64,000 nt of DNA from Natrinema sp. HArc-T2 (lineage in GTDB: Archaea; Halobacteriota; Halobacteria; Halobacteriales; Natrialbaceae), in contig NZ_JBGUAZ010000001.1 of NCBI RefSeq assembly GCF_041821085.1, positions 372,001-436,000 of the forward strand, in the 5' to 3' direction. Both the position numbers and the translations under genes were made by a program. Of the stretch, positions 44,843-54,700 are shown one piece after another. The stretch's first letter is position 1. Each line of letters opens with the position of its first letter. Under the pieces are notes generated by a model, which saw only the letters and a program-made list of their open reading frames with translations, ran no database searches and was not told the DNA's origin.

Positions 44843-45792
44843 AACGACGGCAACACCTCCGCCTCGTAGAGCTCGAGCGCCTTCCCTTGCTCCGGGCCGA
44901 TCTGGTGGTAGTAGACGTGGTCGTAGCCGGCGTCGATCGCCTGCTCGATGCTATCGATGTGGGCCTGTGGGTCCGGTTCAGTGGTGGTCCCCGATTCCGC
45001 AATGTCTGCTTTCTCGACCAGCTGGGCGGCCTGCTCGAAGTGTGCAGGCGTCGGCAACTCCTGGCCGAGTTCGCCCGGAAGCGAGCCGTTGGGCCACTGT
45101 TCGTAGATCGTCTCGATCGCATCCTCCTCGCTGTCGGCGTAGCAGCCGTGTAGCTGGGTGTATTTCGGCCCGTCGCCGCCGGCGTCCTCGTAGCCATCGA
45201 CGATGTCCCCCTTCGGCCCGGAACACCAGAGGCCATCCGCGTGGTCTGCTGCCCACCGGGCCGTCTGCGGACCGAATGCACTGGCGACCGTCGTCGGCTG
45301 CTCGTCGGGGACCGTATAGAGGCGCGCGTTCTCGACCGTATAGTGCTCGCCGCGGTGACTCGTCGTCTCGCCAGTCCAGAGTTTTCGCATGACGTCTAGC
45401 GCTTCCTCGAGTTTTGCGAGGCGGACGTCGTGTTCGGGCCAGCGCTCGCCGGTGATGTGCTCGTTTAGGTTCTCGCCGGTGCCGACGCCGAACGTGAACC
45501 GATCGCCGAGCAGTTCGTCGACGGTGGCGACGGCATGGGCGACGTTGACCGGATGGATGCGGGTCGTCGGACAGGTGACACCGACCCCGACCTCGATCTC
45601 GTCGGTCGCGTTCGCGATGGCACCTAGCGTCGACCAGACGAACGGCGACTCCCCCTGCGCGGAGATCCACGGGTGGAAGTGATCCGAAATCGAGACGAAA
45701 TCGAAGCCGGCGGCCTCGGCGCGACGGGCGATGTCGACCAGTTCCGTCGGACCGAACTCCTCGCTCGAGAGGGTGTATCCGAGCTGGGGCAT
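44839..45792 (-). CDS. F420-dependent LLM-class oxidoreductase
   Basis: A 317-residue bacterial-luciferase-fold protein. It starts MPQLGYTLSSEEFGPTELVD, and FDFVSISDHFHPWISAQGES and FTFGVGTGENLNEHITGERW are the F420-binding TIGR03557-like motifs; GPKGDIVDGYEDAG is also typical. It would use coenzyme F420 to oxidise or reduce an unidentified small molecule (glucose-6-phosphate dehydrogenase-like relatives are known in actinobacteria). It is convergent with the RCK channel gene, overlapping by 4 bases. The start at 45790-45792 fits the family; longer frames are basic. Confidence 0.88.
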   Translation of the reverse strand: MPQLGYTLSSEEFGPTELVDIARRAEAAGFDFVSISDHFHPWISAQGESPFVWSTLGAIANATDEIEVGVGVTCPTTRIHPVNVAHAVATVDELLGDRFTFGVGTGENLNEHITGERWPEHDVRLAKLEEALDVMRKLWTGETTSHRGEHYTVENARLYTVPDEQPTTVASAFGPQTARWAADHADGLWCSGPKGDIVDGYEDAGGDGPKYTQLHGCYADSEEDAIETIYEQWPNGSLPGELGQELPTPAHFEQAAQLVEKADIAESGTTTEPDPQAHIDSIEQAIDAGYDHVYYHQIGPEQGKALELYEAEVLPSF

Positions 45793-45987
45793 TCTCGAGG
45801 CAGTACCACGGTCCGGCGGGTAACGGTTGAGCCTGCGACGGCAAGAGCGCGGTTCGGAACGAGCAACGTGAGTGAGAACCGCGATACGAACGGTGCGAAG
45901 CACGGTGAGCAGCATGGCGTTTTTCGACCCGTCTGTGCGGCCAGCCGAATCGAACCCCTTACCCGCGATGCGTGGGAACCGACCGCT

Positions 45988-46968
45988 ATGGAAGCCGTAG
46001 TCGAAGCAACGGATCTCGAGAAGACCTACGGCGAGACCGTCGCCTTATCCCAGGCCTCGCTGTCGGTCGCCTGTGGCGAGGTCTTCGCGCTGATCGGCCC
46101 GAACGGGGCCGGCAAGACGACGCTCGTCCGCGCGCTGACGGGGACGACCGAACCCGACGGCGGCAGCGCGCGAATCCTCGGCGCGAAGCCAGCAGCAGTC
46201 GATCGCGGTCGCCTGGGCGTCCTCCCACAGGAGTTCTCGCCACCGGGTCGCCTCAGCGCTCGCGAACTGCTCGCCTACTACGCCGGCCTCTACGACGACG
46301 CGCGCGATCCGGACGACGTGCTCGCGGACGTCGGGCTCGTCGATGCGGGCGATACCTGGTACGAGGACCTCTCGGGCGGCCAACAGCGCCGGGCCTGCGT
46401 CGGCTCCGCGCTGGTCAACGACCCCGATCTGCTCTTTCTCGACGAGCCGACGACCGGCATTGATCCCGCCGGTCGCCGCACCGTCTGGCGACTGATCGAG
46501 GACCTCGCCGACGCCGGGACGACGGTCGTCCTCACGACACACGACATGGCCGAAGCCGAACGACTCGCCGACCGCGTCGGCCTGCTCGCCGACGGCTCGC
46601 TCGTCGCACAGGGCCCGCCCAAAGCCCTCGTTCGGGACCACGGCGGCTCGAGCCGACTCACCATCGAGACGGCGGCCGACCCCGATGCCTTCGCGGACCT
46701 CGCGTACCCGGTCGAGCGACCGGAACGCGGCCGCAACCGGAACCCCGACAGCGCGGTCGTCGTTCGTGAGATCGACCCCGCCGCGATCGGGACTGTGGTC
46801 GACCATCTCAAGGAGCAAGGCATCGAGTACACGGAACTCTCGTGGGCCGAACCGGACCTCGAGGACGTCTATCTCGCGCTGGCCGACGTGACCGAACGCG
46901 AGCGAACGGATCGACTCGGGAGCGAAAGCGAAGACGCAGACCTCGTGCAGGCGGGTGAGACGGCATGA
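45988..46968 (+). CDS. ABC-2 exporter ATP-binding protein
   Basis: A 326-residue ABC ATPase. Walker A GPNGAGKTT is at residues 37-45, then LPQEFSPPGRLSARELLAYY, signature LSGGQQRRACVGSAL, Walker B LLFLDEPTTGIDPAG and H-loop TTHDMAEAERLADRV. The C-terminal 85 residues (SRLTIETAADPDAFADLAYP, then EPDLEDVYLAL) form the DrrA/CcmA-type accessory domain. It pairs with the permease that overlaps its stop (ATGA). Drug, lipid or polysaccharide export is possible; the cargo is not predictable. Confidence 0.9.
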   Translation: MEAVVEATDLEKTYGETVALSQASLSVACGEVFALIGPNGAGKTTLVRALTGTTEPDGGSARILGAKPAAVDRGRLGVLPQEFSPPGRLSARELLAYYAGLYDDARDPDDVLADVGLVDAGDTWYEDLSGGQQRRACVGSALVNDPDLLFLDEPTTGIDPAGRRTVWRLIEDLADAGTTVVLTTHDMAEAERLADRVGLLADGSLVAQGPPKALVRDHGGSSRLTIETAADPDAFADLAYPVERPERGRNRNPDSAVVVREIDPAAIGTVVDHLKEQGIEYTELSWAEPDLEDVYLALADVTERERTDRLGSESEDADLVQAGETA

Positions 46969-47738
46969 GCCGGATGGGACGCGTCAGGGCCGAGACGAGC
47001 GCCGGCTGGCGATCCTTTATCCGCCGGCGGACAGCAGTCTTCTTTACGTTCTTCTTCCCGGTGATCCTGATCGTCATCTTCGGCGCGTTGATCCGGACCG
47101 ATCCGACCGGTGAGGGGCTGTTCACGGAGCCGGCGGCCTACTACGTGCCGGGCTATCTCGCCGTCGTCGTCCTCTTTACGCCGCTGTCGCGGATGGGCAG
47201 CGAGGTCGCACGCCACCGTGAGGGGAGCCGGTTCGAGAAACTCGCGACGACGCCGCTGACCCGTCCCGAGTGGTTGCTCGCCCAGACCGCGGTCAACGCA
47301 GCGATCATCGGCCTGGCGAGCCTGCTCATCCTTGGACTGGTGATCCTGCTGACCGGCGCCCAGATCACGTTCTCACCGCTGTTAGTACCGTATATCCTGA
47401 TCGGTGTGATCTGTTTCTGTGGCGTCGGCGCGATGCTCGGCAGCTACACCGACTCCCAGGACGGCGCGGTCGCCGCCAGCAACGCGATCGGGCTGCCGCT
47501 GCTCTTCCTCTCGGAGACGTTCATCTCCCTGTCACAACTGCCCGGTTGGTTCGAACCCCTTGTGAACCTCTCGCCGCTGACCTACTTCGCACGCGGCGTG
47601 CGGGCCGCGACCTACACGGACGCAACGACACCCGCGGTCGCCGGCGTCGACCCTGCACTCGCGAACCTCGGGATCCTCGCCGCGCTCGCCGTCGTCGCCT
47701 TCGCGCTCGGTGCGCGATCGATCCCGCGGACGGACTAA
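46965..47738 (+). CDS. ABC-2 type exporter permease
   Basis: A 257-residue membrane protein with six predicted helices and an ABC-2 (DrrB-like) pattern: [20 protein letters not shown] amphipathic start, [15 protein letters not shown] first helix, [18 protein letters not shown] cytoplasmic loop, [20 protein letters not shown] and [20 protein letters not shown] near the C-terminus. It overlaps the ATPase gene by 4 bases, forming a two-gene operon. Confidence 0.9.
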   Translation: MSRMGRVRAETSAGWRSFIRRRTAVFFTFFFPVILIVIFGALIRTDPTGEGLFTEPAAYYVPGYLAVVVLFTPLSRMGSEVARHREGSRFEKLATTPLTRPEWLLAQTAVNAAIIGLASLLILGLVILLTGAQITFSPLLVPYILIGVICFCGVGAMLGSYTDSQDGAVAASNAIGLPLLFLSETFISLSQLPGWFEPLVNLSPLTYFARGVRAATYTDATTPAVAGVDPALANLGILAALAVVAFALGARSIPRTD

Positions 47739-47796
47739 TCGTTGGCCGCGAGAACGAACCGATTTAGGCCCCGCACACCAACCTCCGGCAACCAGC

Positions 47797-49149
47797 ATGC
47801 GCCCAGCCCATCCCACCGAGCAGGCCGTCGGTATGGACCACTACGTCTCTGAAACCGACGGCGTCGGCGGCCACCTTCGCGAGGACGACGAACACTTCCG
47901 GGTGCGCGAACTCGAGCGCTTCGACACCCAACCCGTCGACGCCTCGATGGACGCCTACCCGCATCTCGTCTTCCGGGCGACGCTGCAGGGCTGGGACACC
48001 AACGACTTCGCATCGCGACTCTCGGATGCGCTCGGACTCTCCCGCGAGCGGGTCAACTGGGCCGGGACGAAAGACAAGTACGCCGTGACGACACAGCTGT
48101 TTTCGGTCTACGGAGCCGATCCCGAGGACATCCCCGAGATCGACGGGGCCGAGATCGAGGTACTGGGCCGGGCAGGCCGAAATCTCGAGTTCGGCGACCT
48201 CGCGGGCAACGCCTTCGAACTTGTCGTCAGCGAACCCGACCGACCTGACAACGCCACGGCGATCACCAACGAACTGCACGAGTTCGGTGGGCTCGAGGAT
48301 CAAGGGAGCGACGACGCGACCTCGATCGGCGTCCCGAATTTCTTCGGCCAGCAGCGCTTTGGCAGCCGCCGGCCGGTCACCCACGAGGTCGGCCTCGCGA
48401 TCGCTCGTGGCGACTGGGAAGGCGCAGTGATGGCCTACCTCGGGAACCCGACGGACGCGGAACCGGAGTCGACCCAGGAAGCCAGAGCCTTCGTCGAGGA
48501 GACGCGCGACTGGCAGGAAGCCTTAGAGCGTGTTCCCAACCGCCTCCGGTACGAGCGCTCGATGATTCACGCGCTCGCAGAACACGACGGCGAGCCCGGT
48601 TCCGACGAGTTCCGGGCCGCCCTCGAGCGCGTCCCCTCGAACCTCCAGCGGCTGTTCGTCCACGCGGCCCAGTCGTACGCGTTCAACCTGATGCTGTCCG
48701 AACGGCTCGAGCGCGACCTGCCGTTCGATCGTCCCGTCGACGGCGACGTGGTCTGTTTTGCCGATACCGACGCACCTGATGGGCTCGAGTTGCCCGATCC
48801 CGACCGACTCCAGCGGGTCGACGAGCGCCGCGTCGGCTCGGTGACCCGCCACTGCGAGCGTGGCCGGGCGTTCGTCACCGCGCCGCTGGTCGGCACCGAG
48901 ACGGAGCTGACCGACGGCGAGCAAGGCGAGATCGAACGCGCCGTCCTCGACGACCTCGGCCTCGAGCCATCGGATTTCGACCTCCCCGGCGAGTTCCACT
49001 CCACGGGCACGCGGCGGGCGATCCTTCTGCGGACGGATCTGTCGCTCGAGACCGAGCCGCTGACCCTCTCGTTTGCGCTCCCGAAGGGGTCGTACGCGAC
49101 GGTCGTCTCCCGGGAGTATCTGAAGGTCGATCCGATCGACCTCGGCTGA
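47797..49149 (+). CDS. truD: tRNA pseudouridine(13) synthase TruD
   Basis: A 450-residue pseudouridine synthase that modifies U13 of tRNA. The catalytic Asp is D93 in [13 protein letters not shown], and [20 protein letters not shown] and the late [11 protein letters not shown] are TruD motifs. Archaeal TruD/Pus7 enzymes have this length because of an extra insertion domain (residues about 220-320). The start at 47797 ([20 protein letters not shown]) resembles other archaeal TruD; M13 is an alternative. It is on its own, 58 bases after the exporter. Confidence 0.92.
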   Translation: MRPAHPTEQAVGMDHYVSETDGVGGHLREDDEHFRVRELERFDTQPVDASMDAYPHLVFRATLQGWDTNDFASRLSDALGLSRERVNWAGTKDKYAVTTQLFSVYGADPEDIPEIDGAEIEVLGRAGRNLEFGDLAGNAFELVVSEPDRPDNATAITNELHEFGGLEDQGSDDATSIGVPNFFGQQRFGSRRPVTHEVGLAIARGDWEGAVMAYLGNPTDAEPESTQEARAFVEETRDWQEALERVPNRLRYERSMIHALAEHDGEPGSDEFRAALERVPSNLQRLFVHAAQSYAFNLMLSERLERDLPFDRPVDGDVVCFADTDAPDGLELPDPDRLQRVDERRVGSVTRHCERGRAFVTAPLVGTETELTDGEQGEIERAVLDDLGLEPSDFDLPGEFHSTGTRRAILLRTDLSLETEPLTLSFALPKGSYATVVSREYLKVDPIDLG

Positions 49150-49225
49150 CGCCGTCGCGTCCGAACGCAGCCAGTCTCGAGATGGTCGCCGAACCGTTTA
49201 CATGGTGGTACGAGTAGGCTCGCAC

Positions 49226-49522
49226 ATGATCGGCACGGACGAGACTCGCGAGATCGTCGACTGGCGAAAGACGACCGAAGACGGGAAACCAACCTACGAG
49301 ATCGAGTACAGCGAGCCGGTTCCGGAGCCGACGGGGCGATCGAAGGCGCTGTTCGGTGCGAGCAGCGGTGGAACGGTGCCGGCCGGCGAGCAGTCGTTTC
49401 TGTTGCCGGACGGCGAGCGGATCCCCGCGACTGAGGCAGTCTTCGAGGCTGACGGGACCACGCTACGCGTCCGCCACGAACCGTCGACGCTGGCTCGCCT
49501 CCGCCGATACCTGCCGTGGTGA
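49226..49522 (+). CDS. Conserved-looking small cytoplasmic protein
   Basis: A 98-residue protein starting MIGTDETREIVDWRKTTEDG. It looks like a small beta-rich domain (YEIEYSEPVPEPTG, FLLPDGERIPATEAVFEADG, LRVRHEPSTLARLRRYLPW) ending in an aromatic residue. I do not recognise the family. TTTACATGGTGG about 30 bases before the ATG is a plausible TATA region; eight extra upstream codons are possible. Located between truD and a zinc-ribbon membrane protein, all plus strand. Confidence 0.68.
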   Translation: MIGTDETREIVDWRKTTEDGKPTYEIEYSEPVPEPTGRSKALFGASSGGTVPAGEQSFLLPDGERIPATEAVFEADGTTLRVRHEPSTLARLRRYLPW

Positions 49523-49591
49523 ACTGGGCTGGCCTCGATCGCGTGCGGGGTCGCTGACAGCCTTTTGCCTGCTCGCGTTCAACGGACACCC

Positions 49592-50023
49592 ATGCGTAGC
49601 AAACGCGTCCAACGGGAGATCGACGATCTCGTCGCGCAGGGCTGGCGGATCGAGGAGGAGACGCCCGACCGCGTCGTGATGGTCGACCGAGAGTTCGGCT
49701 CGGTCGGCTCGCACATCGTCGTCGCGCTGCTGACGTTCTGGTTCTCGCTGGGTGTTGGAAACGTCGTCTGGGCGGCGTACAACTACGTCTCGAACTCTCG
49801 GCGTCGCGTGCTCTGGGAGGACGGCGATGCCTGTCCGTCCTGTGGGGCCGCTGTGTCGGCGACCGACGACTACTGCCCGTCCTGTGGTGAGGCCCTCGAG
49901 AGCGGTCCCGACCCGACCGACGCGGTCTCCTGTCCCGACTGTGAGGCCGTCGTCGCCGCCGGCTCGCGATACTGTCCGGCTTGCGGGACGGAACTCGCGG
50001 ACGCGGCAGATAAATCCACGTAG
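49592..50023 (+). CDS. Membrane protein with C-terminal double zinc ribbon
   Basis: A 143-residue protein. Residues 1-38 are a cytoplasmic start (MRSKRVQREIDDLVAQGWRI), about 44-66 a membrane helix (IVVALLTFWFSLGVGNVVWA), then two zinc-ribbon pairs: CPSCGAAVSATDDYCPSCG and CPDCE followed by YCPACG. Similar proteins are common and uncharacterised in haloarchaea. The ribbons might bind protein or nucleic acid. Monocistronic by spacing. Confidence 0.8.
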   Translation: MRSKRVQREIDDLVAQGWRIEEETPDRVVMVDREFGSVGSHIVVALLTFWFSLGVGNVVWAAYNYVSNSRRRVLWEDGDACPSCGAAVSATDDYCPSCGEALESGPDPTDAVSCPDCEAVVAAGSRYCPACGTELADAADKST

Positions 50024-50085
50024 CGGACCTCACCGTCACGAACCGAACTGATAGGTACGTTGGGCCCTAGACCGTGTATACGGCA

Positions 50086-50922
50086 ATGGAACTGGATTCG
50101 GACCCTCACATTCTCCTGACGAACGACGACGGGATCGACGCACCCGGGATCCGGGCGCTGTACGACGCACTGCAGGCGGTCGGCACGGTCACCGTCGTCG
50201 CGCCCGATCGGAACCGCAGCGCCGTCGGTCGCTCGCTCTCGTATGGCCGGACGCGATCCTCGCCCGACGACCTCTCGCTGGACCTGGAATCGGATTCGTT
50301 TACCTCGCCAGTTCCACACACCGACCACGAACTCGGCTACGCCGTCGACGGCACGCCCTGTGACTGTGCCATCGTCGGCGTCAACGCCATCGAGCCCGAA
50401 CCCGACATCGTCGTCTCGGGCTGTAACGCCGGCGCGAACCTCGGTGCGTACGTCTTCTCCCGCTCGGGAACGGTGAGCGCTGCGATGGAAGCAGCCTTCC
50501 TCGAGACGCCGTCGATCGCCGTTTCGATGGACACGCTCGGCTACGACACCGACCTCGAGCCGACCGATTTCGAGCGAGCGGCCGAGATCACAGCCACGAT
50601 CCTCGACGGTGCACCCGGAACGGGCCTGTTCGACCGCGTCGACTACCTGAACGTCAACGTTCCTCGCCCGGATCGCGAGCCAAACGGCTATGCGATCACG
50701 CGCCCGACCCGCGTCTACGAGATGGACGCGACGGTCGAAGACGGCGGCTTCCAGTTGACCAACCGCCTCTGGCAACAGATGGCCAACCGGGACATCCCCG
50801 ATCCAGCAGACACCGACCGCCACGCCGTGCTCGCAGGTCTGGTCTCGATTTCGCCGCTTCGCATCCCCTACGACGTCGTCGATACCGACCCCGTCCGGAC
50901 GATCATCGAGCGCATTCTGTAG
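50086..50922 (+). CDS. surE: 5'/3'-nucleotidase SurE
   Basis: A 278-residue metal-dependent phosphatase. The metal site D14-D15 is in LLTNDDGIDAPGIRALYDAL; SGCNAGANLGAYVFSRSGTV is the second SurE motif, with Asn as ligand and Ser at the phosphate site. It dephosphorylates nucleoside monophosphates, a housekeeping or stationary-phase survival role. The ATG at 50086 (MELDSDPHILL) is preferred over one four codons earlier. Confidence 0.91.
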   Translation: MELDSDPHILLTNDDGIDAPGIRALYDALQAVGTVTVVAPDRNRSAVGRSLSYGRTRSSPDDLSLDLESDSFTSPVPHTDHELGYAVDGTPCDCAIVGVNAIEPEPDIVVSGCNAGANLGAYVFSRSGTVSAAMEAAFLETPSIAVSMDTLGYDTDLEPTDFERAAEITATILDGAPGTGLFDRVDYLNVNVPRPDREPNGYAITRPTRVYEMDATVEDGGFQLTNRLWQQMANRDIPDPADTDRHAVLAGLVSISPLRIPYDVVDTDPVRTIIERIL

Positions 50923-50980
50923 CGCCGTGACCGCCAACAAAAACACGGCTGTTTTACACGACCGGTGTCAAACGGCGAGT

Positions 50981-51739
50981 ATGGAGTGTCGTCACTGTGC
51001 GTCGCCGCTCGAGAAACCCGGGGACTACTGTCTGGTCTGCCGGGACGCCAACACCGAGGCGATCGTCCTCGAGGCGGCACGCGACAGGGCGACGATCACG
51101 ATGCTCGCGGGCGAGGACGAGACACGCGAGCGCGACGAATCGGCAGACCCCGACAAACAGATCCTCGGCGAGACGACGATCACGACGACGCCGGAAGACG
51201 GCGAGAACGAGCCGATCGAACTCCGGAACTTCGCCGGGCTGATCGCCGACGAAATCCGCCGGAAGCGCCCTGACGAGGTCTATGCCGGTGGGACGCGGGC
51301 AGTGATCCGTGCCGTGCGCGAGGACCTCCACCATCCGTTCTACCGCGTCGACGACGACGAGCCAGTCCAGGCCGTCCTCGAGCGTCGCGGCAATCGCGCG
51401 CTCGATGTCGTCGAGACGCCGCCGGCCGAGAAGATCGGCGGCAGCCACACCACGCTCATCGGCGGGCGGACGGGCATGGAGGCGATCCACGCCGTTGCGG
51501 GCCACCCCCACGTCAAGAAGGTCATTCCGGGCCCCATCGACGCCGGCGGCAAGGGCTCCCAGTCGGGCATGCGCGCGAAGGTCACCCGCGCTGACGACGG
51601 CGGTAACGTGCGGATGCTGCTCCGGGACGGCTCGAGTGTGCAGGAAAATCGCGTCGTGACGACCGCTCGAGATCGAGAGATGGGCGAGCGAATTCGGGCG
51701 GATTTGAATGACGTGCTCGCTGAAGCGGAGTTTCAGTAG
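50981..51739 (+). CDS. DUF2103 family protein with N-terminal zinc ribbon
   Basis: A 252-residue protein. The first 20 residues (MECRHCASPLEKPGDYCLVC) form a CxxC...CxxC zinc site. Later, GGSHTTLIGGRTGMEAIHAV and IPGPIDAGGKGSQSGMRAKV are the DUF2103 core. DUF2103 occurs in archaea and is annotated as metal-binding; its activity is unknown. The start directly at the zinc ribbon is chosen over 18 extra codons. It ends back-to-back with the CARDB protein gene, with no gap. Confidence 0.86.
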   Translation: MECRHCASPLEKPGDYCLVCRDANTEAIVLEAARDRATITMLAGEDETRERDESADPDKQILGETTITTTPEDGENEPIELRNFAGLIADEIRRKRPDEVYAGGTRAVIRAVREDLHHPFYRVDDDEPVQAVLERRGNRALDVVETPPAEKIGGSHTTLIGGRTGMEAIHAVAGHPHVKKVIPGPIDAGGKGSQSGMRAKVTRADDGGNVRMLLRDGSSVQENRVVTTARDREMGERIRADLNDVLAEAEFQ

Positions 51740-54700
51740 CTATTCTTCGACCGGTTCGACTGATTGATTATCCGGCTGTCCGTCAACCGGCTCCGCCGGG
51801 GAGTCTTCTGTCTGTTCGTCTCCGGGTGAGTCGGGCGATTCCGGTTCCTCCGGTGGTTCTGATTCTTCGGGAGTGTCTGGCTCTTCCGGTGGTCCTGGTT
51901 CTTCAGGCGAGTCAGGTTCCTCTGGTGGTCCCGGTTCCTGGGGACTGTCTGGCTCTTCCGGTTGCTCGTCGGGAGTGCTGTCGGGCGATTCGTCAGCCGT
52001 TTCGGGTTCAGTCACCGTGAACTGGATCGACGCAGCGTCGTCGTCGGTGCGCACGGTTGCGGTTCGGTCGCCGACATCCGTCTGGGTCGTCGCATACGTC
52101 AGCGTGACTGATCCCGTCTCGTCGGCAGCGAGTGACACAGATTGGGTGTCGACGCCCTGTTGCTGGTCGATATCCAGGTACACGTTAGTCTCGCCGGCTT
52201 CGGTGCCGACGTTCGTCACCTCGGCGGTCACCTCGAGTGTGGCTCCGGCTTCGACTGGATCGGTCGCGTTCACAGTCGTCACCTCGAACGCCGCCGTCTC
52301 GGCTGGTTCCTCGACGGTCACCTGCGCCGTCGCCTCGTCGTCCTCGCTGCGAACGGTGACCGCGAGTTCGCCGACGTCTTCGGGCCGGGTCTGGTACGAC
52401 AGCGTCACCGTTTCGAGCGCACCTTCCTCGAGATCGACCTGCGCGGTGTCGACGACCTGCCCGCCGACCGCGAGCGCGAACTCCCGAGATCCGGTGGCGT
52501 TGCCGATGTTTTCGACCTCGACCGTCACCTCGAGCGTCTCACCGGCCACTACGGGGGCTGTCGTCTCGAGGATGGCGACCGAAAACGCGGGCTCCGGATC
52601 TCGATACTCGCCGGCTGGCTCCGTCTCGGCCCGGAGCGTCTCGTCGTAGAGATAGTTTTCGAGGTCGATCTCCCAGACGAGTCGTTCGTCGTCGGTTTGG
52701 GGCGTCCACTCGACGGCGAACGAGTGGGTTCCGGGCTCGAGCGCAGGCGGTTCGTCCTCAGTTGTTCCCGCGACGAACGCGCCGCCAACGAGTTCGAGAT
52801 CGTTCGGGTTCTCGTAGCCGAACGTAACTGTGTAGCTGTCGCCTTCCGTGGGCGTGACGTCCTCGAGTGCGATTGACGGTCGCTCGGGCCGGCGTTCGTC
52901 GATGCAGTCGTTTGGGTTGCTTTCGCGGCGCTCATCCGATTCGAACCAGTTGACGAAGACGGTCCCGATAGTCGAGCCGAAGCCGTCGTCTCTGAGTCCG
53001 ACGACGACCTCGTCGTCGGTCCGGTCGAGGACCCCCTCGTCATCGCTGATCTGGAGCCGAATCGTCCCGGAAAACGGGGCATCGATCGCGTCGCCGATCG
53101 TGATCCCCGGATGGGCGTTGCCGACGCCTACCGAGTCGACGAAGAGCGTCTCGACGGTCAGATCGTCGCCATCTTCGAACGTCCCGGAGACGGTCGCCTG
53201 CGTGCAGTTGACAAATTCGATCTCGAAGTCCCTGTCATCGGTGCCGTAGACGAGGACCGTCCGTTCGTCCGAGGCAACAGCGCTCTCGACGCGAACCGGG
53301 AACTCCTGGTCGTTTTCGACGAGTGCCGTTTCGAACGCCATCGTGACTGTCTCACGGGCACCCGGTTCGAGCCGTATCGACGCGGTATCCACGACGGTCG
53401 GATCGTGGCCGACGACGAACTCGAGATCCTGCGTCACGGTGACCTCGCTTGCGTTCTCGACTTCGGCGGTCACCTCGAGGACGTCGCCAGCGTCGACGGG
53501 ATCGTTCGTCCCGGTGATCGTCACGGTTACATCGACGTCGTCCGTGCCGATCACCTCGACGTCGCGGACCGCTGCGTCGTCGTCGCTTTCGACCCGCACG
53601 GGAAACGTCTGTGTTCGCCGGACGAGCGCTGTTTCGAATTCGAGATCGACCGTCTCGGTCTCGCCACCGGCGACCGTCACCGACTGGGAATCGACGAGTT
53701 CGGGATCGTGACCGACGATCAGTTCGATCTCCTGGGTCGTCTCCGACTCGGCAGTGTTTTCGAGTGTTGCAGTCACCTCGAGGACGTCGCCGGTCGTGAC
53801 CGGGTCGTTCGTCTCGATGTTCGTCACTGCCAGCGGCGGCTCGTCGACGTAGACGAAGACGGGGACCTCGTCGGAATCGCCCTCGGTTTCGATCCGGGCC
53901 GGGAACTCTTGGTCGTTCCTGACGAGCGCGGTCTCGTACCCCATCGTAACCGTCTCGGATTCGCCGGGCTCGAGCGAGACCACTGTCGTATCGACCACCG
54001 TCGGATCGTGACCGACGATCAACTGCACCTCTCGCGTAAGGCCCGTGCTGTGGCTGTTCTCGAACTCGGCGATCACCTCGAGAAACTCGCCCGTCTGGAC
54101 CGGTGCGTTGGTCTCCACGATCGTCACGTCCAGTCCGATATCCTCAGTGCCGATCACTTCGACCGTCCGTTCATCGGCGCTGTCTTCGGTTTCGACCCGC
54201 GCGGGGAACGTCTGGGTTCGCCTGACGACTGCCGTTTCGAACTCGAGATCGATCGTTTCGGACTCGCCCCCGCCGACGGCCACCGACTGGCTGTCGACGA
54301 GTTCGGGATCGTGGCCGACGATCAGATCGACATCCTGTGTTATTTCGGTGTCGGTCGTGTTCTCGACCGTCGCCGTGACCTCGAGCACCTCGCCGGCGTC
54401 GACGGGATCGTTCGTCTCGATGATCGACACGGCCAGGTCTGCATCGGTTTCACCGACATCGTCGATCACCCACGACCGTTCGGACGTGATCGTTCCGTTC
54501 TCGCTGATCACCCAGGCGATGATCGGACACCCATGGCAGCCGCTCTCGAGCGAGAGCGTCGCGGTGTCTTTGCTCCCGCTCACCGCTGTCTCACCGAGGA
54601 TGACGTCCGCGTGGCCGAGCCACCAGACGACGCGGTCGAGCGCGCCGTCGGGATGTGCGACATCCAGCTCGAGTTCGATCGATTCGTCGGTGGTCATCGC

